A stretch of DNA of 19,508 nucleotides. Origin: Rhodocollybia butyracea (Eukaryota; Basidiomycota; Agaricomycetes; Agaricales; Omphalotaceae). Position 1 is the first letter of the stretch. Each line of letters starts with the position of its first letter. A program made the position numbers and the translations under genes. The notes beneath the pieces are model-generated. The model saw only the letters and a program-made list of their open reading frames with translations. It was not told the DNA's origin and did no database searches. Shown piece by piece: positions 1 to 9,740 of this stretch. The DNA is taken from assembly GCA_015501585.1 (NCBI GenBank), contig JADNRY010000989.1, positions 1 through 19,508 on the forward strand, in the 5' to 3' direction.

Positions 1-827
1 CTTCGCATCGTCCCCCCCTTCTCCATGAGTGAGATCAGCTTGTTGACCCATATCTGCGTCTGTCACCTCCGGAATGACACTAAAGTAAAAGACCACGGCG
101 AGAGAGAAGACGAAGCATCCGATGGCGAGATATACCCATTGTACAGTCTTCAGCGCATTCACCGAATCTCCAGTATCGTTGAAAAAGACATAACTTCCCA
201 AAACAGGACCGATAACAGTTCCCACAGCTTGGATAGCCTGAGCGATGTTGATACGTAACTCTGCATACTTGGGAGGACCAGTGACAGCCATATAGGGGTT
301 GGCCGCGGTCTCGAGGGATCCGAGACCGCTGCCAATAATGAAAGTGGCACCACAGAATCCACCGAAGGACTGTTTTAGTGCGGCTGGCCACATCATGAAA
401 GCACCGATGCCGTAGAGAGTGAGTCCGAGGATGAAGGTGGCACGATAGCCATAGTGCCGCAAAACCCAGTTGGCGTAGCCGAGAGATGCTAAGGGATAGG
501 CCCCGAAATAAGCAGCCTGGAGCCCAGAGGAACGTGTACGGGTGATGTCGAGGGTGATTTGGAAATGCTTGTTGAGCGTATCAAGGAGGCCGTATGCAAA
601 GCCCTATAAGAAGGTTAAGCTCAAGTATTAATTGAAGAGCCGTTGGACGAGGCTAACCCAGAGGAAATACAGGATAGTGACGAGGAAAAGAGGGAAGAGC
701 GTCTCTCTGCCAAAAATTGTCAGATATCGAGTAACGCGACGCAAACGGATACATACTTCAGTGTTAACTGAGAAGCATTGGTAACACGGTCCCCAACCTT
801 GAGAGAATGTGGCTTGAAACGAGCCAT
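1..827 (-). CDS. MFS transporter, FHS / L-fucose permease type (C-terminus beyond window)
   Basis: Integral membrane sugar/H+ symporter of the major facilitator superfamily. Three exons can be read on the minus strand: 827-757, 706-658 and 603-1, with GT-AG introns of 50 and 54 nt, giving 241 aa in one open frame. The start ATG at 827 is the first in frame and leads into a short hydrophilic N-terminus before membrane helix 1. Family hallmarks are LYFLWGFAYGLLDTLNKHFQ (residues about 36-55, with Asp48) and GSGLGSLETAANPY (about 131-144, with Glu138); these match the positions of the two acidic residues central to sugar and proton binding in E. coli FucP. About six hydrophobic helices are present, then a hydrophilic loop rich in D/E/G (about 217-241), as expected for the central cytoplasmic loop. 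Roughly half of a usual 430-500 aa protein is in the window; the rest lies left of base 1. No breaks seen. The exact substrate (fucose, glucose/galactose or another) cannot be told. Confidence 0.88.
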
Positions 828-896
828 GATAAAGTTGGGTGGATGATAAAATTTTAGGAAGGAGACCCTTGCGAAGTTGTGAATGCGTGGAGCGAC

Positions 897-902
897 TTTA
901 TA
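897..902 (-). promoter_or_regulatory. TATA-box candidate for the FucP-like transporter
   Basis: On the minus strand the sequence reads GAATATAAAGTC, with TATAAA at 902-897, about 70 nt upstream of the transporter ATG at 827. The spacing fits a fungal TATA box plus a short 5' UTR. It is a motif match only. Confidence 0.4.
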
Positions 903-1742
903 TTCGCATCATTGAAAACGTCAAGTTTGGTGAATTACGAACGGGCCGTTATAGCGATATGTTTTGTGGAGAACTGCAGCAGGTGAGAGAATCCCATGAC
1001 GGTTATTTGTGTTGTTTTCAACGCCAGGGGCCGTCAGTTGACCATTTTAGAAGCCGTTGATGGCCAAGAGCAAACGGGAAGAATCAAGAATCAGTATTCT
1101 ATCGCCTCGTCGCATTCTCGGACCCGTTTTGCTCGTTCTATATCAGCCAGATTAGCCATTTGAGGTAACAAATGCACTTTCCCTCACCTTGTTCGGCAAG
1201 GCACCAGAAGTTCCACAAGTTCCAGAACAGCACGAGACTACTCAATTCGACGCGCTCAACAACTCTCTTCCAACTCTTGCCACATTCCCTAGGATCGGGG
1301 CGCATTTTAGTTGCTGTAGCCTGAGGGAGATTCGAAAAACCCGGCGAGTAAGAAGCTGTAAGGTATCTAAAAACTATTAGTCCCATCGTCCCGTGTAGCG
1401 TGGAATCCTCCTAGTTCAGGGAGTTGGATGTCATCGGATGGAGGTTGGTTTTCGACCCAAAAGTGGACACGAGGAAAAAGGTGTCTCCGACTAGTCAATG
1501 TGACTATATATGGGAGGTCACCAAAAAGAACGGGAGAAAAACAGGTTTTCATAGACGCCCGAGCGCCGGATACAGGCGTCAAAAATGGTGGCGGGCATTC
1601 CAAACTTTTCATACCGCTTCACACCATACAATTCATCCAGATTCATCCCATCCCGGAAGCTGCACGGATGTTCGAACTCTACTTACTCACGGCAAGCTCT
1701 TTTCACAGGTAAGCATCAAGTTCAGCTTGAAAATCGTCCAGC
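903..1742. other. Intergenic region between divergent genes, no supported gene
   Basis: Short overlapping open frames exist on both strands around 1138-1800, but none shows a recognisable motif, a consistent intron pattern or protein-like composition. The stretch separates the minus-strand transporter from the plus-strand secreted protein and probably holds both promoters. Confidence 0.5.
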
Positions 1743-1748
1743 TATAAA
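1743..1748 (+). promoter_or_regulatory. TATA-box candidate for the small secreted protein gene
   Basis: TATAAA inside AGCTATAAAAGCT, about 100 nt upstream of the ATG at 1844. It is followed by a pyrimidine-rich leader (GGTCTCTCTATTTTC) typical of fungal start regions. Confidence 0.4.
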
Positions 1749-1843
1749 AGCTAACGACTTCAACGCCCTAGTAATAAGAATCGCCCGGTGCATCTAACCT
1801 TCCATAGAGAGCTGGTCTCTCTATTTTCACATTTAGCCCAACA

Positions 1844-2639
1844 ATGATTTTTACATCTTTTCTACTTGTAACATTGCTCGTCAGCGTTGAGGCCCTTCCA
1901 AAGAAAATCGAGATTCGCGTCGATACACCAATAGGATATGTCTATGTGACAGGAGTGAGCTTTTGAGCCTTTTCAAGCTGTTCTAATATTTACTCTCGTA
2001 CCAGAAAACAGCCACAGCAATCAAAGAGTCGGGAAACGTGCTCCCCGTTATTCAAGAGGACGGCATGCTAGGGGCAGGAACGTATCTCTCTAGCGAGGTC
2101 CTCTCAGACCCCGTGGAACATTTAGGATCGTACGTATTACTACTCTCTGATACATGCGATCTCCTATTGACGCTAATCTCTCTTAGCCCAGCGCGGACTG
2201 GCATGAGGTTAGTTTGAGATGGCACAAACCATCGAAAAAATTCTAATTATACTGTTCAAGTGTATGATATCCGCACACAAGCAAAGGTTTATAACCAAAA
2301 ACACCATGCATCAGCTGGTTCGTTCTTCGAGTTCCAAAAACCGGGCTTGAGACTAACAGGCGCCGGATAGGTATTCGTCAACGATGAGAAAGCTCTCGGT
2401 AATCCCAGTGCTCTCAAGAAATATCTCAATGACCACCACATGCACGACCAAAATCCTATTCTGTTCGCCAAACTTCCAAACCCTGGACCAGGTGGAGCCA
2501 AGTTTACGATGCGTATTCCACCCGATGCCCTACGAGAACTCGGGTATTTTGTTATCCGCTTGGTAAGTGACTAGTACAAGTTTTTACTGCAGTGACCCCA
2601 CGTCTCTAACATCACGCATCACGCCAGCATGCGCTATAG
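1844..2639 (+). pseudogene. Small secreted protein of unknown function, with an internal in-frame stop
   Basis: Proposed exons are 1844-1954, 2005-2129, 2192-2207 (a 16-nt micro-exon), 2287-2562 and 2628-2639. Exon 1 encodes a clear signal peptide (MIFTSFLLVTLLVSVEA, then LPKK). Exon 2 is open and phase-compatible with exon 1. Exon 4 is one frame from VYNQKHH to GYFVIRL except for a TAG at 2368-2370, which sits between the protein-like segments LRLTGAG and VFVNDEKALG. The last exon ends the protein at HAL-stop. Two readings are possible: the TAG is a nonsense mutation (CAG to TAG would be one transition), or the whole of 2208-2370 is one 163-nt intron, since ATAG at 2367-2370 could be an acceptor. 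The second is less likely because other introns here are 46-65 nt, but it would leave an intact protein. I do not recognise the family. A distant likeness to ADP-ribosyltransferase-like folds (GxGTYLS) is too weak to use. Called pseudogene provisionally. Confidence 0.45.
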
Positions 2640-2897
2640 AGGGGATGTTACCTATCGCCAGATGGAATACATGGAAAGAGCTATGGCCTGGTGGTCTTAG
2701 GGTCCGCGGAGAGCCAGAAGTCGATCAGCAAGTGTGTCCAGTCCGACACGCAACCCATCTCAATCACAATCCGGCGGCGGGGCAAAAGGCGGAATCGTGT
2801 AAGGTGGACGCCAATTTCCGGCAATTGCTTAAAGGTGCCTGTTCGAATTACAAGTAGCACTTACACGATGTAATTACTATTGAGCCATATGTAAGTA

Positions 2898-3278
2898 TCA
2901 GGTTTTGCGCTTAATATTCCCTCCCCAAGCTGCAATGGATTCTTTGCCAGAACTAATATTCCACGGCGTACCAGCATCAATCTTCCCCACATCCACTGGT
3001 TGAGTTAAGGGTTGACGCGAATCGCTCAAACGAATGAAGTCATGATTTACATCGAGGTGGAGGGAAGCTAGCCAATACCAAGATGAAGCAGGTCTGTCAA
3101 GTGTTGAGGAATAGGATATGCGTTGACCAGGGAATCAACTTTTAGAACGTGAGTATGAATGCCTTAGAACGGCGCTCGAATATACTTTTCATGCGTCGTG
3201 GCCTGGTCAGGATATCCGATCCCAGAGTTTATAGTCGCGGTTTGGAAAGAGTGCGTCGTATGTGATATTAGTAAGCAT
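2898..3278 (-). pseudogene. Broken remnant of an unidentified protein-coding gene
   Basis: The minus strand holds a protein-like frame ending at a stop at 2900-2898: about 60 codons running from WYWLASLHLDVNHDFIRLSD to AAWGGNIKRKT. Its start is compatible with a splice acceptor (TTGACAG near 3089-3083). Further upstream are two more coding-like pieces in different frames, NITYDALFPNRDYKLWDRI (from the ATG at 3278) and GYPDQATTHEKYIRAPF, joined by an apparent frameshift near 3210 and followed by stops. Composition is protein-like, with many W, Y, D and N. I do not recognise the family. It could also be the surviving 3' exons of a once secreted protein. Confidence 0.35.
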
Positions 3279-3299
3279 CAGGCACCTCTCAAGTTTTTA

Positions 3300-3806
3300 T
3301 ATAACAATTCTACTGGTCCTCAAACTGAGGTCAGGCTACTCGAGCTCATAAGGTTCTACTAGTTTAGGTGCTCAGACCGGCAGGCTCGAATATTTCTGGT
3401 CATCTTCTGGACTTCTTAACATCGCCAATACTTAGTTAATCAGATCAGCAGACCGCTATGCTATAAGGATTCGAAATCTTTATAAGCCTCCATCCGCGGC
3501 CACATGTTCACTTATATCCGTGCACTTTCGTGCCAGGTCTGGATCAAGCTGCTCTGAATCCACTTTGTAATGTTCATACTCAAATATTAGTACAAAGAAA
3601 TTTCTGGTAGCTTCCTGTGGTCTCCCCCACGAATCTGCTGGCCTCCGGAAACCATGCCTTGGTGGACATTTATCTTGACGACTTGCTAAGCGGTCAGCAG
3701 GGACCCGGAATTCGCACTTCTCCCACGACGATGAACATGCATCTGACCTAGAAAAATACTTAAATACGGGGGGCCAGGATTACCGTAACCGAACCCAATT
3801 TGCACC
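3300..3806. other. Upstream region of the carboxylesterase, no gene seen
   Basis: No supported reading frame. An AT-rich patch (AAAAATACTTAAATAC, about 3751-3766) lies 40-55 nt before the ATG at 3807 and is the best core promoter candidate. Confidence 0.4.
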
Positions 3807-5746
3807 ATGTTCATAAGCTTGGCTTTCCTCGCACTATTGCACGTCGCATCCGCCGCGTCCAGTGTCTCAGTAACCATCAAGAATGGGACATACACTGGTC
3901 TCAGCGTTCCCTCTTTCGAACAAGAGCTCTTCCTGGGAATGCCTTATGCGCAACCTCCCGTCAACAACCTGCGCCTCGCAGCACCACTGTCCCTTAACAC
4001 GACGTGGAAGGGAACAAGAGATGCTACAGAATACAGCCCTATTTGTATTGGGTATCCTTCGGGTGGTGCAAACGACGACGCCGGCTTTGAACTCAGCGAG
4101 GACTGTCTTACGCTTAATGTGGTTCGACCAACGGGTGTGGCGGAAGGTAGCAATGTTCCGGTTATGCTGTGGATATAGTATGCTTTTTCTTTGACATCTT
4201 TCCGAGATATACTAAGAAGTTCGATTAGCGGCGGAGGTTTTGTTATGGGTGGTAGCGCTGATCATCGGTACAATGGCACTTGGATTGTTCAACGTAGTGT
4301 CGAAATGAAGCAACCTATAGTAAGTGTATCTTTACGAATCAGAGCAACTTTGATGTTGAACTTAGTTTCACAGATATTTGCTAGTTTCAACTACCGTGTT
4401 GGCCCATTTGGGTTCCTTTACTCGCAAGAAATCAAGGACGAACACAGCGGTAACTTTGGTTTATTAGATCAGAATCTCGCCATACAATGGGTGCACGAGA
4501 ACATTGGTGCATTTGGTGGGGATAACACCAAGGTGACCATTATGGGCGAGAGGTAAAGTAATGTTTATGGTTATCCGTAGTGAATAGTCTCATGAGGATC
4601 GTCTAGTGCTGGTGCAGAGAGTGTTGCTATGCATTTATTAGCTTTTGGCCAGACTTCAACTAACCTCTTCCGCGGCGGGATAATGGAGTCGGGTACTGCA
4701 ACAACAGGTAGCTTCCCCTCGCTCAACGAGACCCAGCAGAGTTACGATACAGTGGTCGAGAGTACCGGATGCGCTTCATCGAAGGACACTTTGGCTTGTC
4801 TTCGTTCGGTGTCTGTTGAGACTTTTATCACCGCAACGAATGTATCGAACCTTGGTTTCGGCCCCGTTGTCGATGGACTATTCATCACTCAGCGACCTTC
4901 TTTGTCTCTTGCCTCTGGGAAAATGATCAAGGTTCCATTGCTTCTCGGGCGTAAGTCTATAAAATATGAAAATAAAGTAGTCTGATCTTAACTGATGCCA
5001 TGCTTAGAAAATACCGACGAAGGTGCCTCGTTCGGTACTAGTGGTCTGAACACCGTTGCGGAGCTCGAACATGTGCTTTTAAATCAATTCACTAATGCCA
5101 GCCTCACAACTCTCCTTGAACTCTACCCCGATGACCCGACAATTGGCTGCCCCTACAACACGGGTGATGGGCTTCGTTCGTCTGGCTCACAAGACAAGCG
5201 TAGTTTGTCTATCTCTGGTGATGTTGTGATGCATGGGCCAGTAAGCAGGCGTTTCACCGGTACCTGCTCCGGAATCTGAACTTTTGAACCCTACAGCGTC
5301 GACTACTGGCTTCTACGATGGCGAATTTGAGCCAGAACGTTTTCACGTATCGCTTCGATCAAGTCCCAGACAATGTAACGATCGAGGATGGGACCGAACA
5401 TTTTATGGAGGTGGCATATGTTTTCAGCAACCCATTACCAACGCAGAACCCACTCTCCAAACGCAAAGGTGACCAAGAGCTGGCAACTCAGATGACGAGC
5501 TATTGGGTTTCTTTTGTCGTCAACCAAGATCCTAACCACAGTATGGTTGATGGAGCTATAACTTGGCCGAACTACCGCGAGACCCAACAGAACATTGTTT
5601 TCAGGCGTCAAGGAAGCTTTGTCGAGGACGATAATTACCGTGCTGCAGGGATCTCATTGTGCGTATCATTTTTGTCCCTTACGGTGAACAACGCGAATAA
5701 CCCTATATGCAGTATTAACTCACTAGGCGCTGAGCTGGAGCGTTGA
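3807..5746 (+). CDS. Secreted type-B carboxylesterase/lipase (alpha/beta hydrolase), complete
   Basis: Hydrolyses carboxylic esters, probably outside the cell. Seven exons splice cleanly: 3807-4177, 4229-4319, 4374-4552, 4607-4950, 5008-5240, 5297-5658 and 5713-5746; all six introns are GT-AG, 51-57 nt. The product is 537 aa, the usual family length. Residues 1-16 form a signal peptide (MFISLAFLALLHVASA). Visible motifs: the type-B signature EDCLTLNV (about 98-105), the oxyanion-hole segment WIYGGGFVMGG (about 122-132), the nucleophile elbow GESAGA with Ser214, the acidic residue Glu333 in NTDEGASFG, and the charge-relay His441 in GTEHFMEVAYVF. Several N-x-S/T sites suggest glycosylation. The C-terminus (GISFINSLGAELER) is typical of fungal esterases. 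No damage seen, unlike its neighbours. It may act as an esterase or a lipase; the substrate cannot be predicted. Confidence 0.93.
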
Positions 5747-6063
5747 AACTATCTTCTCTTTTGTACCTTGTGCCTGCGATGACAAGCGGTCAAAGCGTCA
5801 TATATCTCCTAAATCGAGAAATTGCATAAATTTAATGGAAGATTTGAAGCATAAGCCAGTGAATGTCAATAACCGGATTAAATATTTATTACTTTGCAAG
5901 TTGGAAGGCGTACCTTTCCATAAAGTAGACAAAAGAATGCCTAATTAGAATGAAATATAAAGTACTACAGGGAGCGATAGGTGTTTTAATCTATGGAATA
6001 TGATATTTGGGTAAAAGAAGCATAAAAAGCTATAAGGACGCCCAACGAATACCCAACACAAGC
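5747..6063. other. Intergenic region between convergent genes
   Basis: AT-rich spacer between the stop of the plus-strand esterase (5746) and the stop of the minus-strand GMC pseudogene (6064). It presumably carries the 3' ends and polyadenylation signals of both. No reading frame or repeat of note. Confidence 0.6.
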
Positions 6064-8403
6064 TTAGTTCCCAGACTTTATGATATCAGCAGCCTAAAGT
6101 AAAGCATTGCTTAGCAAAGCGGCAATAAAAGCTAGACATTGATGTAGAAAATATATACCTTCTCAGCAACAGCATAAACTGTCGCTTGGATGTGCGCAGC
6201 GATTTGAAGAGGAATCACACTTGCATCGACTACACGTAGATTGGAGGTTCCATACACAATAAGATTTTCACTGACAACGCCTAAAAGACACGGCGTCAGG
6301 CATCTATGTTCTTTTTGTTTTCGAAATACATACCTCCTGCTCCTTCAGGACCCAGGGAAGCAGTTCCGACCGGATGCCACTCAGTCTAGAGACTTTGTCA
6401 GCAAGAAAAGGGGAAGAGAGCCCTTATCCGCTTACTGCGAGGTTAGCAAGTACGAATTGCTCAAAATCGTCTTCGGTCGTAACGTTAGCTGCTGGGCTGA
6501 CCGGGGTCTTGATGAAGCTTGCCATTGGGGCAGTCTGAGTTAAATTTCTGGCGATCTGAGCACCTCTCACAACGACTTGCTTGTCTACAGATATGAAGAT
6601 CAGTCTTTGTACCCGTTCAAGTTAACATTGACCCACCTATTGTGAATTGTAAGTAGTTGGGGTCAATGAGAGGAGCAGCCAAAGGGTCGGCGGAGCCGAT
6701 ATGAACTGAACCTCTACTGAAGTGTCTCTATATAGCGGGTGAGTATATCAAACTGCGAGAGAAAACGCTCTGTACCGAACCAAAGTTGAGAATCTCAACA
6801 ATCTCAGTGCCAACCGGCAGGGCAGTACCACTGATATCACCTGCAAAGAACGCAAGTTCCATCTGACCAACCTCCCCAGCTTGCAATTCCGCAAGTTGAA
6901 TTTCAAACTGTTGGTGTTGCCATGAGCTCAAATTTGCCGCCGCAACCTCAGTTTGGAGCTCAGAAATCAGCTCGGTCATCTCCTCTGGGGTAAAAAATTG
7001 TTGCATCGGATGGAAAGAGATGTCTGAGACTGTATATGTGAATATTCCAGTGTGGTCGTCGAGGCTAACAGGATTGTGAATTACAACAATTGGCAAAATG
7101 TTTAGAGCTGACTTACTAAAGGGCTTCTTGCTGTTCCTTGAATGTTTCGTTGGTATTAAGTAAGCCTTTATGAAGGGTCAGTATAGGGTTGAGCGCAGTA
7201 TCATTCGGACTCGCTTGTATTAGGGAGCGTCGGGTCATTCAATTGGAACTGGGAAGCAACGTTTGTGTGATCCTGATGTGCAAGATGAGATTTGGAATAG
7301 GCATGGATACCTTCAACTTGCCTGAAGGTTCTCGCCGACATTGGGGTTGGAGACAATGACGGGAATACCAAATTTCTCAAGGACCGTGGGGCTCCCAATG
7401 CCTGAAAGACCGACTAATTAGAGGGACGAGAGTAGAGTTACTTTTGAAATTTACCTGAAAGCTCAAGCAGTTGTGGTGATTGGAAGGCTCCCGCACTTAA
7501 AATGACCTCCGTGGTTGCATTTGCGGTGAATGTCGTACCATTGACCACAAACTGTACACCGGTAGCGATGGCACTTCTCCCAGGAGTCAAGTTAATTTTA
7601 GTAGCCTAGGGAATCCGTCACCATGATTTAGTCTATAATATGAACATCGGCATACCTGAGCCCCTTGGAGAACCACCAGGTTTGAACGTGCCTCATTAGC
7701 AAGGAAGTACTCGACTGCGGAGTATGAACGATTCCCAGTTTTTATGTCAACGGCAGCAGCACAGTTGAACAAGCCTGTCGAATTGCCACTGTCAGGATCT
7801 GGGTTAAAAGGCACACCGAAGGATTGCATCGCCGTTGCGTATGGTGTTTCTATAGGACTGTAGAAATTATTATATTGGATGGCCAGAGGGCCAGACCGGC
7901 CTTCGAACTCGTCAGACTCTCCCGCTTGTCCCCTAAATCCGAGCGCCCCGGCGGGACCGGGAGTAACAGTTTCGGTTCTAAGGAAGTAAGGTAGAAGACC
8001 ATCCCAATCCCACCCACCCCCGATGCCTAGCTGACCCCAAGCATTATAATCCTGGGCGGAACCACGCTGATAGATCATGAAGTTTAGTCCCGAGGAACCA
8101 CCAAGCATTTTTCCCCTATCCCAAATTAGCATTAGCGGCCAGAGAATGAGTTGGTTAACACCTGTTAGCTGGAAGATTCCTTTGGGAAACATGAGTCTGA
8201 GGCACAGTCTCGAAGTTCCAATCGTAATCTGGATTGAAAAGAGCTTCTCCCTGGAAAACTAGATAAGGTCGGGTTAGTCCTGACAAACGAAGAGGGACCA
8301 TTATTAAATGACCTGGGGTATCAACCAACGGGTCTCCTACTCTCAGAACTCCCGCTTCAATAACACCAACAGTAATGTTGGATAGTCACTACGCCAGCGT
8401 CAA
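6064..8403 (-). pseudogene. GMC oxidoreductase (AA3-like, FAD-dependent), 5'-truncated and frameshifted
   Basis: Relative of fungal secreted aryl-alcohol oxidase-like enzymes. Pieces on the minus strand: 8403-8313, 8258-8162, 8115-7656, 7605-7455, 7401-7322, 7272-7117, 7064-6776, 6727-6637, 6584-6436, 6385-6334, 6280-6159 and 6093-6064, separated by 46-65 nt introns. Intact motifs: NITVGVIEAG (FAD-domain strand), GKMLGGSSGLNFM (GMC signature 1), SPQLLELSGIG (GMC signature 2), NVGENLQDH, the active-site [13 protein letters not shown], and [20 protein letters not shown] with the second catalytic His. Damage: the signal peptide and GxGxxG dinucleotide-binding start are absent; the frame opens with LTLA followed by two adjacent stops (8391-8386); and one extra base near 7206 in exon 7272-7117 gives a stop at 7203-7201, while the downstream frame resumes with NDTALNPILTLHKG. 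The intron 7321-7273 has a GC donor. The 5' break lies within 10 bp of a MITE-like element. All other junctions are correct, so inactivation looks recent. Confidence 0.88.
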
Positions 8404-8409
8404 ATAATA

Positions 8410-8685
8410 ACGGGCGAAATTATTTCCGAAATTATTGCTGTAATTATTTACCTTTTTCGATAAGAATTTCGATTGAAATTGGTTCTCTTTTTCGTGCGAA
8501 AAATAAATTGAAAAACAAACAGAATTTCGCTCGTAAATCTTTGATAATTTCGTCTGAAAAATCTATTGTAATTGATTATCTTTTTCGATAAGAATTTCGC
8601 CCGTAATCTGTTATCTTTTTCGTCCGAAAAAGATAACGAAATTACTTATCTTTTTCGCTCGTGATTAGTTAAAAATTTCGAGCGA
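8410..8685. mobile_element. MITE-like AT-rich element with imperfect terminal inverted repeats
   Basis: About 276 bp, very AT-rich and non-coding. The left end ACGGGCGAAATTATTT and the inverted right end TCGCTCGAAATTTTTA agree at most positions, and both ends are bordered by TA (8408-8409 and 8686-8687), as for a Tc1/mariner-type target duplication. The interior is built of related units: TTATCTTTTTCG or close variants recur near 8449, 8484, 8578, 8611 and 8646, and GAATTTCGC(T/C)CGTAA recurs at about 8522 and 8592. Two hairpins are present (8488-8503 and 8610-8637), plus a 12-bp-spaced direct repeat CGAAATTATT (8415 and 8427). It abuts the broken 5' end of the GMC gene. The element class and exact ends are inferred. 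Confidence 0.5.
8610..8637. repeat. Perfect 13-bp inverted repeat (hairpin) inside the MITE-like element
   Basis: Arms GTTATCTTTTTCG (8610-8622) and CGAAAAAGATAAC (8625-8637) are exact reverse complements with a 2-nt spacer. The same TTTTTCG/CGAAAAA core forms a smaller hairpin at 8488-8503, so the motif is a repeated building block. Confidence 0.85.
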
Positions 8686-8689
8686 TATT

Positions 8690-9660
8690 TTTACAAGGTA
8701 ACAACTGGACAATGATTGGGCAGGAACTGGACAAGAACTGGGCAGTTCGGTCATGTGATCTGCATCTGCCAGTACTTCATCTGTCTTAACATGACTTTCA
8801 GTATCATACAGGATAGGTATTCATGGCAGCGCCAGTAATCACGCGCCATTCATCACAACGAAACTCCGAACATGGGAGAAAAAGTGGATTTTAGAATCAG
8901 GCATACTGAGCCACCGCCTAGTACTCAACTCGGAAATCACTCAAGATATAGAGCCGCAGACACGTCCCGCGGAATATTCTCATTGCCCAGCGAGACGAAC
9001 TATCAATAGTGTCTGAAAGATCACGCAAATTCATACGCAGTCTTACTGTAAGCCCTCTTTTGGTGAACGACCCCGACAGACAACTATTGAGGCGATGAAA
9101 CCTGGTTTGATATATGATGCGAAGAATCTTCTTGGACTTGTGCCGCTTGGAAGTGCTCAGCTGTAGTTTTTTAAGTAGTTTTTTCTAGTAGTTACTTGGG
9201 AGAATGGAGTTCATGTACTATCATGTACATAGTTCGACGCTATATCCTACCGCGCAGAGGATGGCGCGGAAATTTAAGAAATAAACAACTATGACCCTCG
9301 ATAAAGAGCAGAACTCGAATTTGGCGATATCTTCTCGCAATGAGTTTATCATTTCAACAATCTTCTCGCAGTCTGTCTTTCTCCATTCCCAGCCCCAGCT
9401 AGCGCCATTCTCTAAGCTCCAGTCTTCTCTAACCATCTTTACATCGTTCACAACGCGGCAGGGATCCTGGCCCAACGACTTTGTCATTTTCCCATTCGCT
9501 CTCGATACCCAAAGCCCAAGCTCCAATCTTCAGTCCAGAACAACTCCAATCTCGACGACTCCTTAAAACTCTATTTTCGCCATTCCGACTACCAGCTTAT
9601 CCGTCGACGTTGAGAATTTTACGCTGACCGGCGGGACTGTCCGAATCCAATTCGGCAAGT
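8690..9660. other. Gene-poor region; one ORF of doubtful status at 9221-9526 (-)
   Basis: No recognised gene. At 8701-8752 there are near-repeats of AACTGGACAA / AACTGGGCA. At 9163-9190 GTAGTTTTTT-like units recur, and at about 9203-9230 the word CATGTAC is repeated. A minus-strand frame at 9526-9221 (101 aa, with WSLENGASWGWEWRKTDCEKI) has somewhat protein-like composition, but it overlaps an opposing open frame, and no family, intron pattern or start context supports it. The missing 5' part of the GMC gene was looked for on the minus strand in 8690-9060 and not found. Confidence 0.35.
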
Positions 9661-9740
9661 GTCGAGGAAGCATAGGGTACCGTTCAGGAGACGTGAAGGT
9701 GTTGAGGAAGCATAGGGTAGCGTTCAGGAGACGTGAAGGT
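9661..9740. repeat. Tandem duplication, two 40-bp copies
   Basis: Copies at 9661-9700 and 9701-9740 (GTCGAGGAAGCATAGGGTAC... and GTTGAGGAAGCATAGGGTAG..., both ending AGGAGACGTGAAGGT) differ at two positions, the third and the twentieth base. The unit is directly adjacent with no spacer. It lies in a non-coding stretch upstream of the T5orf172 gene. 40 bp is not a multiple of three, so an open frame across it would not repeat its amino acids. Confidence 0.95.

Noticed and set aside
1424..1747. Overlapping plus-strand ORFs of 94 and 107 codons
   Set aside because: Two overlapping frames of similar length with no motif, no signal peptide and no intron logic; most likely chance open frames in intergenic DNA.
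8410..8685. CRISPR-like or centromeric satellite array
   Set aside because: The repeated words are irregularly spaced, in both orientations and imperfect, with no uniform spacers; a MITE-like element fits better.
9291..9566. Plus-strand ORF of 91 codons
   Set aside because: Ser/Thr/Pro-rich translation of a pyrimidine-rich region, opposed by an equally long minus-strand ORF; no family match.
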